Shown here piece by piece: positions 58,017-64,000 of a stretch of 64,000 nucleotides of DNA. Source of the DNA: Sphingomonas astaxanthinifaciens DSM 22298. GTDB taxonomy: Bacteria > Pseudomonadota > Alphaproteobacteria > Sphingomonadales > Sphingomonadaceae. The notes under the pieces are model-generated. The model saw only the letters and a list, made by a program, of their open reading frames with translations. It was not told the origin of the DNA and ran no database searches. The stretch spans positions 868,001 to 932,000 of the forward strand of contig NZ_JONN01000001.1 of the NCBI RefSeq assembly GCF_000711715.1, read 5' to 3'. Every line of letters begins with the position of its first letter. Within the stretch, counting starts at the first letter, position 1. Made by a program: the position numbers and the translations under genes.

Positions 58017-61000
58017 TCAGAAGCCCCAACGGAACCCGAGCGCATAGCGGGCATAGCCCGGGATCACGAAGGTCACGTTGTTCTTAGTCCGCGAATAGCC
58101 GCGACGGCTTTCGCCGGTCAGGTTGATGACCTCGCCGAAGACCGTCAGGCCCTTCATGAACTCCCAGCTCGCGCTGGCGTCGACCTGGCCATAGGCCTCG
58201 ACATAGTTCGGATCGAGGCCGTAGCCCGACAGGAACTTGTCGCGCCAGTTGTAAGCGATACGCGCCTGGATGCCGTTCTTGTCGTAGAAGGCAACCGCAT
58301 TGGCGCTGTCGGACAGGCCCGAGATGGCGAACTGCGGCGAGCCCACCGGCAGGCTGTTCTTGAACTTTCCGCCGCCGCGAACCATCGTGTAGTTGAGGAT
58401 CACGCCGAAGCCGGTGTCCCAGAAGCTGTGCTGGATCGCCGCTTCCAGACCATGCAGTTTCTGCACCCGGTCGCCATTGACCGGCAGCGTCACCTGGAAG
58501 TTGATCAGCGGATCCGACGCCTGCGAGTTGATCCGCCCGACGATATGCCCGTTGGCGCGGCAGAAGCCGTCCGGATCGGGGGTCGTGCAGGTCCCCGGCG
58601 TGGTCGTCGCCGGATAGTTGACGAAGATGTAGTCGCGGATCGCCTCGGCGGTCGCGTTGCTACCCAGCGCCGCGAGCGCCGCCTGATAGGCCGCGCCGCC
58701 GATCGGGGTGCGCAGCCCGGCGAGGTTCTCGGTCGTGATGCCGTCGATGATGAACCGGCTCACCTTCTTGTGGAAGTAGCCGAGCGAGACGTAGCTCGTC
58801 GGGCCGTAATACCACTCGGCCGACAGGTCGATGTTCTTCGACTTGTACGGAAGCAGACCGGGATTGCCCGACGACGCGAAGCCACCCGTCGCGCGCAGCT
58901 CGTTGAACGTCTGCGCACCCTGCATCTGGGCGTAGTTGGGCCGGGCGATGGTGTGGCTGTACGACGCGCGCAGCTTGATGTCGCGGATCGGCGACATGTC
59001 GAAGTCGATCGACGGCAGCCACTCGTCATAATCGCCCTTCAGCGTGTTGAAGGACGAGTTGCCGGTATAGTTGAAGGTGAACTCGTTCGCCGACACCCAC
59101 GAGGTGCTGGTCGGAATTTGCGCCAGCGCGGTCGAGGCGATCTTGGTCTTCTCGTAGCGCAGGCCGGCGATCAGGTGCGCCGGGTTGCTGAAGAGGTCGA
59201 ACGTGTTGTTGATCTGCACATAGGGCGCGAAGGTGCGCTCGCGGACCCGGCTGTCGACCCGGTTGTAGGGCGCGAGACAGGTCGGGCCACCTTCGCAGGC
59301 GCCGAACCGGCTGATCATGATCTTGGTGAGCGCGTCGGAATCGATGCTGAGGAAGGCCGGCAGGATGTCGCCGTCGGCGCCCTTCAGGCCCTCGAACAGG
59401 TCGGAGGTCTTGACCACCGAGAAGATGTCGTCGGGCAGGTCGGCCGGCGTTCCCTGGCCACCCCAGGCAGCCTGTTCGTAGACGCCGAACGCCGAGCGGA
59501 TCTTGTTCTCGGTCATCGACACGCCGAAGTCGAGGCTGTCGAGGAAGCTCGTGTCGAAGTCGTAGCGGGCGCGCGCCTGGCCCTGCACGATCTTGTCGCG
59601 GAAGTAGGCGTTGCGGAACGAGTTGCCGGTGGCGAAATAGCCCGCCGGGTCGAGCGTATCGATGCCCGCCGCCTCGTTGTAGTTGATCTGCGGCAGGTAG
59701 GTGGTGAAGTCGATGCGCTTCTGCGACGCACCGAAGATCGCCGCCTGGACCGACTGGCTCGATCCGTACTTGCTGTCAGGCTTCGAGCGCGCGGTCGAAC
59801 GGTGACCGTCGAGCTCGATCGTCAGCCGGTCGGTCGGCTCCCACTTGGCGTTGAGGCCGAGCGAGTGGTTGATGTTGCGGTTGGCGGTCTTGGCCGATTC
59901 CAGCGCAATGTCGCTCGGCGCGGTATAATCGTCCTGGAAATAGAGCGGCGGTGCGGGATTGCCCGGGCCCCAGCCGCTGCTCAGGTTCTGGCGCGCGAAC
60001 CACAGGCCGACGCGATGCTTGTCGGCCTTCACGCGATTGGTGCTGAGCGTGTAATCGGCGGTGACGGTCAGGCTGTCGACCGGGCGCAGCTGGATCGTCG
60101 CCTGGCCGTTGATGCGCTCGCGGTCGATGTCCATGACCGAATAGCCCATGGCGATCGGGGTCTGGACGACCGCGCCATTGTCGGGCGCCGGATTGGCATT
60201 GCCATAGGCCCAGCTGCCGTCGGGCGCATTCACGGTCGCCCACGACTGGTAGAGGACGTCGGCGGCATTTTCGGTCGACTTGCGGCGCTGGTAGCTACCC
60301 GACAACGCGACGCCGATGCGGTTGTCGGCAAAGGTGTCGCTGATGATCCCCGAGACTTCGGGCGTGATGTCGTTGCCGCCGCGCTGCGAGCTGTCGAACA
60401 CGCCCTTGACGCCGATGCTGCCCTTGCGGCCCGGCGCGTCGAGCGGACGGGTGGTGCGGATGTTGATCAGCGAGCCGATACCGCCCGACGGGACGGTGGC
60501 GCGGCCCGACTTGTAGACCTCGAGCCCGGCAATGCCTTCCGAGGCGAGGTTGCCGAAGTCGAAGGCGCGGCTCGAGGGCGCGCTGACGCCGTCGCCGAGC
60601 GTCGAGGTCGGCATCTGCCGGCCGTTCAGCGTGACGAGGTTGAATTCGGGACCGAAGCCACGAACGGTGACGTACTGGCCTTCGCCATTGGCGCGGTCGA
60701 TCGACACGCCGGTGATGCGCTGGAGCGACTCGGCGAGGTTGGTGTCGGGGAACTTGCCGATGTCCTCGGCCGAGATAGCATCGACGACGCCCTGCGCATT
60801 GCGCTTGATGTTCTGCGCGTTGCGCAGCGAGGCGCGGATGCCGGTGACGACGATCTCGTCACCCGGAGCGGCGTCGTCGGCCGGCTTGTCGAGCTGCGGC
60901 TGGGCCTGCGCATCAGCCTCCGGCGCTGTCTGCGCAAAGGCCGCCTGCGATGTGGCGCTCAGCGCGACAATCGACGCACCAACCACCAATCGGCTCAGCG

Positions 61001-61022
61001 ATTGCCTCTGAAACCTGGTCAC
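58017..61022 (-). CDS. TonB-dependent receptor for beta-glucan oligosaccharides (predicted)
   Basis: Outer-membrane receptor that imports a large substrate using TonB energy. With the GTG start at 61022 it has 1001 residues: a signal peptide (1-31, AAFAQ), the TonB box in DEIVVTGIRAS, the plug domain (SAEDIGKFPDTNLAESLQRITGV; TVRGFGPEFNLVTLNGR) and a 22-strand barrel ending in Phe. It belongs to the sphingomonad/Caulobacter group. GTG 61022 is preferred because GAGGGG lies upstream and the operator at 61044-61057 would otherwise touch the coding start. The substrate is inferred from GH16 and GH3. Confidence 0.93.
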   Translation of the reverse strand: MTRFQRQSLSRLVVGASIVALSATSQAAFAQTAPEADAQAQPQLDKPADDAAPGDEIVVTGIRASLRNAQNIKRNAQGVVDAISAEDIGKFPDTNLAESLQRITGVSIDRANGEGQYVTVRGFGPEFNLVTLNGRQMPTSTLGDGVSAPSSRAFDFGNLASEGIAGLEVYKSGRATVPSGGIGSLINIRTTRPLDAPGRKGSIGVKGVFDSSQRGGNDITPEVSGIISDTFADNRIGVALSGSYQRRKSTENAADVLYQSWATVNAPDGSWAYGNANPAPDNGAVVQTPIAMGYSVMDIDRERINGQATIQLRPVDSLTVTADYTLSTNRVKADKHRVGLWFARQNLSSGWGPGNPAPPLYFQDDYTAPSDIALESAKTANRNINHSLGLNAKWEPTDRLTIELDGHRSTARSKPDSKYGSSQSVQAAIFGASQKRIDFTTYLPQINYNEAAGIDTLDPAGYFATGNSFRNAYFRDKIVQGQARARYDFDTSFLDSLDFGVSMTENKIRSAFGVYEQAAWGGQGTPADLPDDIFSVVKTSDLFEGLKGADGDILPAFLSIDSDALTKIMISRFGACEGGPTCLAPYNRVDSRVRERTFAPYVQINNTFDLFSNPAHLIAGLRYEKTKIASTALAQIPTSTSWVSANEFTFNYTGNSSFNTLKGDYDEWLPSIDFDMSPIRDIKLRASYSHTIARPNYAQMQGAQTFNELRATGGFASSGNPGLLPYKSKNIDLSAEWYYGPTSYVSLGYFHKKVSRFIIDGITTENLAGLRTPIGGAAYQAALAALGSNATAEAIRDYIFVNYPATTTPGTCTTPDPDGFCRANGHIVGRINSQASDPLINFQVTLPVNGDRVQKLHGLEAAIQHSFWDTGFGVILNYTMVRGGGKFKNSLPVGSPQFAISGLSDSANAVAFYDKNGIQARIAYNWRDKFLSGYGLDPNYVEAYGQVDASASWEFMKGLTVFGEVINLTGESRRGYSRTKNNVTFVIPGYARYALGFRWGF

Positions 61023-61043
61023 CGGCCTTATCCCCCTCACAAC

Positions 61044-61057
61044 TGTGAACGTTCACA
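61044..61057. promoter_or_regulatory. Perfect LacI-type operator before the TonB receptor
   Basis: TGTGAACGTTCACA is a perfect 14-base palindrome with a central CG. It lies 22 bases before the receptor start at 61022 and near the divergent LacI regulator. Confidence 0.85.
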
Positions 61058-61168
61058 TTTTCGAATTCGAACGAAGCTGTCAAGAACCCGAAACATTGGC
61101 GCTACCCATCGGACACAGGACGGGACCGCGGCAGCGAGCCTGTCAGCCGGCGCCGACCATAATCGTTA

Positions 61169-61182
61169 TGGGAACGCTCACA
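61169..61182. promoter_or_regulatory. LacI-type operator before the LacI gene
   Basis: TGGGAACGCTCACA differs from the perfect site at 61044-61057 in two bases. It lies 54 bases before the regulator ATG, so the regulator may control its own synthesis. Confidence 0.65.
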
Positions 61183-61235
61183 AGCGTCTTGTTCCGCGCC
61201 TTCTCTTTTGTGCGCGAAATGTGCATTCAGGACAC

Positions 61236-62300
61236 ATGGAGAAGCGTGCGGGGGACCATAAGCGAAATGTCACGATCGACGATGTCGCGGCGCTAGCGGG
61301 GGTTTCCCGCCAGACGGTTTCGCGCGTGATCAACCGCTCGCCCAACGTACGCGACAGCGTTCGCGAGCGGATCGAGCAGGCGATCGAACAGCTCGGCTAT
61401 GTCGCCAACCTGAGCGCGCGGCGGATGGGCGGGGGCAAGTCGTTCCTCATCCTCGCGATCAACGACAAGGCCAGGACGATCGAGAACTGGTCGGCCGGAC
61501 GCGGCAACGACTGGGTCGACCAGATGCTGTTCGGCGGCATGACCGAATGCCAGAAGCACGGCTTCCACATGTCGTTCGAACTGGTCGACACCGAGCCCGA
61601 CCAGGCCCGCAAGCAATTGTCCGACATCGTCGCCGCGCTCCGCCCCGACGGCGTGATCCTGACCCCGCCGCACAGCGACAATCCCGAACTCCTCGAGCTC
61701 CTCGAACGCCGCGCCATTCCGTGCGGGCGGATCGCGCGGAGCGAGGGCGGAGCCTTTGTCGATGTCTACATGGACGAAGAAGGCGCGGCCTATGAGGCGT
61801 CGCGCCACCTGCTCCGCTTCGGCCATCGCCGGATCGCCTTCCTTTCGGGCAATCCGACCTATGCCAATGCCCGGGCGCGGCTGGCCGGTTTCCGCCGGGC
61901 GCTGGCCGAAGAGGGCCTCGGCGAATCCGCGGCCGTGACGGGTTCGGGCGACTTTCATTTCGAACGCGCCGAGGACGTGGTTTCGGACTGGCTGTCCGCG
62001 CCCAACCCGCCGACCGCGATCATCGCCGACAATGACGAAATGGCCCATGCCGCGCTGCACGTCGCACGCCGCAACGGCCTTGCCGTTCCTTCCGACCTGT
62101 CGGTCATCAGCTTCGAGGACACGCCGGGGGTTCGCTTCACCCTTCCGCCCCTCACCGCCATCCGCCAGCCCACCGCCGAGATGTTCGCCAAGGCCTGCGA
62201 GCGGCTGATCACCGTCAGCGGCGGCGGGGACGGGCTTGGCGCCTATGCGGTGCCGTTCACGCTCGTGGTGCGGGATTCGACCGGCCCGGCACCCGAATGA
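61236..62300 (+). CDS. LacI-family regulator of the glucan locus
   Basis: A 354-residue LacI regulator. The helix-turn-helix is TIDDVAALAGVSRQTVSRVINRSPNVRDSVRERI with hinge helix LSARRM, followed by a periplasmic-binding-type sugar domain (AFLSGNPTYANARARLAGFRRAL; DNDEMAHAAL; DLSVISFEDTP). The start at ATG 61236 follows the usual basic N-terminus; the huge upstream frame runs antisense to the receptor and is not coding. It probably binds TGTGAACGTTCACA-like sites here, with a glucan breakdown product as inducer. It overlaps the MFS gene by 4 bp. Confidence 0.94.
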   Translation: MEKRAGDHKRNVTIDDVAALAGVSRQTVSRVINRSPNVRDSVRERIEQAIEQLGYVANLSARRMGGGKSFLILAINDKARTIENWSAGRGNDWVDQMLFGGMTECQKHGFHMSFELVDTEPDQARKQLSDIVAALRPDGVILTPPHSDNPELLELLERRAIPCGRIARSEGGAFVDVYMDEEGAAYEASRHLLRFGHRRIAFLSGNPTYANARARLAGFRRALAEEGLGESAAVTGSGDFHFERAEDVVSDWLSAPNPPTAIIADNDEMAHAALHVARRNGLAVPSDLSVISFEDTPGVRFTLPPLTAIRQPTAEMFAKACERLITVSGGGDGLGAYAVPFTLVVRDSTGPAPE

Positions 62301-63508
62301 CCGCGCCGGCCGGCCGGCGCCCGGCGGCCTTTGCCTTCCTCTACCCGCTTGCGATCCTCGGCGCGCATCTCGCCTTCATGCCGCTCCTGCTGCTGTTGCT
62401 GCCGCGGCGGGTGTCGACGCTCTTGCCCGACAGCGCGACCGTCAACCTGAGCCTCCTGCTCCTGGCCGGCGGGGTCACCGCCAGTCTCGCCAACATCGCC
62501 GCCGGCCGCTGGAGCGACCGCCACATGGCAGAGCGCGCCAATCGGCAGGTGCCGGTCGCGCTCGGTCTCGCGTTCCTCGTGCTGAGCTATGCCGGGCTGA
62601 TGCAGGCGCGGTCCTTCACCACCCTGCTCGCCGCGGTGATCGTCTTCCAGGTCGCGCTCAACATCATGTTCGCGCCGCTGGCCGCGCTCCTCGCCGATTA
62701 TGTCGCCGACGAGGCCAAGGGCCGGATGACGGGCTGGATGACCGCTGCCTTACCCCTGTCGATCGCGGCGACCGCGGCAATTGCGGAGCTCTGGCCCGGC
62801 GACAGCGACGCCGCCTTCGCCGCGATTCCCATGGGCGTCGCAATCTGCGTCACGCCGCTGCTGCTGTGCTGGCCGCAAACCCCGCTCGACGTCCACCGAA
62901 TCGATGTCGCCCCGCTGCGGCCCCTGCCCTTCCGCGACTTCCGCTTTGCCTGGATCGCGCGATTGCTGGTGCAGTGCGGGGCCGCGCTCGTCATCCATTA
63001 TCTCTACGTCTATCTCGCCGCGCTTCCGGCCGAGTCATCGGTTCCCGCGCCGGTGTCACGCGCGTCCGCCATCCTGTTCGCGCTGGCCGCGATTGCCGGC
63101 GGCACGGCGACCATTGCCGCCGGGCACCTGTCCGACCGCTTCGCCCGCCGCCGCCTGCCGATGGGGTTGAGCGCGCTTGCTGCCGCCAGCGGACTCCTTA
63201 TTCTCTCGCTCCGGCCGGACTGGACCGTGATCGTCATCGCTTATGGGCTATTCAGCGCCGGCCTCGCCGCCTTCCTGTCGGTCGACAGCGCGATGGTCGC
63301 GACCCTGCTCGGAAACAATGTCGAGCGCGGCAAGTGGCTGGGGGTCATGAACCTCACCAACACCCTGCCCTCGGTCCTCACTCCCCTGCTCGCGCTTGCC
63401 GCGATCGAGCTGACTGCCGCCGACGCGTTGTCGATCCTGCTGGTCGGCGCCTCGCTTGCCGTGCTGGTCGGAGCGTTGCTCGTAAGCCGCATTCGAACGG
63501 TTCGCTGA
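62297..63508 (+). CDS. MFS sugar transporter in the glucan locus
   Basis: A 403-residue major facilitator with about 12 helices. The first half carries the GRWSDRHMAERANRQ-type loop, and the second half the GHLSDRFARRRLPMG loop, both typical MFS motif-A regions. It lies immediately after the LacI gene with an ATGA overlap, so it is probably co-regulated. It likely moves glucose or short beta-glucan oligomers across the inner membrane after GH16/GH3 digestion; the exact sugar is not determinable here. Confidence 0.87.
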   Translation: MTAPAGRRPAAFAFLYPLAILGAHLAFMPLLLLLLPRRVSTLLPDSATVNLSLLLLAGGVTASLANIAAGRWSDRHMAERANRQVPVALGLAFLVLSYAGLMQARSFTTLLAAVIVFQVALNIMFAPLAALLADYVADEAKGRMTGWMTAALPLSIAATAAIAELWPGDSDAAFAAIPMGVAICVTPLLLCWPQTPLDVHRIDVAPLRPLPFRDFRFAWIARLLVQCGAALVIHYLYVYLAALPAESSVPAPVSRASAILFALAAIAGGTATIAAGHLSDRFARRRLPMGLSALAAASGLLILSLRPDWTVIVIAYGLFSAGLAAFLSVDSAMVATLLGNNVERGKWLGVMNLTNTLPSVLTPLLALAAIELTAADALSILLVGASLAVLVGALLVSRIRTVR

Positions 63509-63648
63509 AAAAACATCTCGCAAGCGAAACAATGTCGGGAACATTTGCCCGGGAGACCGGCTTTGCACCGTCGGAACGGTCCCGTGCCGATCCCTGTATC
63601 CCGCCGCCGTAGCGTCAGCGTCCCACTCTTCCTCCGAGAGGTTTCTCG

Positions 63649-64000
63649 TTGCGCATCACGATCATCCCGGTCGCCGCCGCGCTCGCCATCTCGCTTCCGG
63701 CACTGGCGCATGCCGCGCCGGTCGCGATCAGCTGGTCGGCCGCCGACCAGCAGTTCCGCCGCTCGGCCGAGGTCTCGGCCGCCGATCACGCGGCGAATTC
63801 GGCGAAACTCACGGCCGAATCCCTGCGGACGTTGCGCCGCCCGACCGTCAGCCTGTCGGCCCAGCTCGTCACCTATCAGAAGACGCTGTCGGTCGACCTG
63901 AGCGGGCTCAAGGGCAAGACCCAGCAGCAGATCGGCACCTACCTCAATGCCCTCCCCGGCCAGTTTCCCCCCGACCTCCAGGGGATCGTCCAGCTCGTCA
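63649..64000 (+). CDS. TolC-like outer-membrane protein, partial
   Basis: The 5' end of a gene cut by the window edge. It starts with TTG 63649, with GAGAGG seven bases upstream, and encodes a signal peptide (1-22, ALAHA). The following region is rich in Ala, Leu and Gln with helical periodicity (AADQQFRRSAEVSAADHAANSAKLTAESL; RRPTVSLSAQLVTYQKTLSV) as in TolC-family channels. The rest is missing, so the assignment is tentative. Efflux partners may follow outside the window. No other gene is seen in 63509-63648. Confidence 0.5.
   Translation, partial: MRITIIPVAAALAISLPALAHAAPVAISWSAADQQFRRSAEVSAADHAANSAKLTAESLRTLRRPTVSLSAQLVTYQKTLSVDLSGLKGKTQQQIGTYLNALPGQFPPDLQGIVQLV

Noticed and set aside
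57843..61235. Upstream extension of the LacI frame by about 1130 residues
   Set aside because: It runs antisense through the TonB receptor and is not family-like; the LacI N-terminus at 61236 is complete.

Overview
The window is high-GC, densely packed chromosomal DNA of an alphaproteobacterium, most probably a member of the Sphingomonadaceae. The evidence is the gene content and order: dusB-ntrY-ntrX-hfq-hflX, short ProRS, fused IspDF, a single LolC/E-type permease with LolD, a recA with a GTTC-N7-GTTC SOS box, and TonB receptors of the sphingomonad/Caulobacter type. No rRNA, tRNA, CRISPR array, insertion sequence or prophage was seen.

Layout. 1-1444 (minus): TonB-domain protein, yerC and a partial hisG. 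1703-9622 (plus): proS, lolC/E, lolD, an LprI-like membrane protein and dnaE. 9727-15287 (minus): hemerythrin, mtgA, TPR protein, small protein, general-stress flavin/FMN-type protein, NYN-LOTUS protein and carbonic anhydrase. Three genes here have upstream sequences resembling the general stress (EcfG) promoter GGAAC-N16/17-CGTT. 15440-19053: glycine-zipper lipoprotein, lipA and ratA on plus, pncC and ispDF on minus. 19104-25698 (plus): dusB, ntrYX, a tandem-domain hfq and hflX. 25699-27303: a small, partly low-GC insert bounded by a 20-bp inverted repeat. 27304-30726 (minus): succinate-semialdehyde dehydrogenase, SIMPL protein, recA. 30903-35837: LysR regulator divergent from dabB-dabA (inorganic carbon uptake).

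35834-43568 is a molybdenum locus: moeA, moaC, moaB, moaE, moaD and a TetR regulator on minus. Divergent from them are a cytochrome b, a YedY-like molybdoenzyme, a DUF1223 lipoprotein, a TauE/SafE permease and moaA. A 9-bp-arm palindrome lies between the two arms. 43722-49645 (plus) is a three-gene operon that I cannot match to a named system: a membrane-anchored Ala-rich repeat protein, a secreted HExxH protease fused to a beta-propeller and probable outer-membrane barrel, and a PrsW-like intramembrane protease. It is the best candidate for something undescribed.

49653-63508 is a beta-glucan (laminarin-type) utilisation locus. It has a TonB receptor, two flavin-dependent halogenase homologues, SapC, a cupin/JmjC protein, GH16 and GH3 on minus, with a LacI regulator and an MFS transporter on plus. 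Three LacI-type operators around TGTGAACGTTCACA lie before the receptor, the regulator and GH3, so the locus is probably one regulon. The window ends inside a TolC-like gene.
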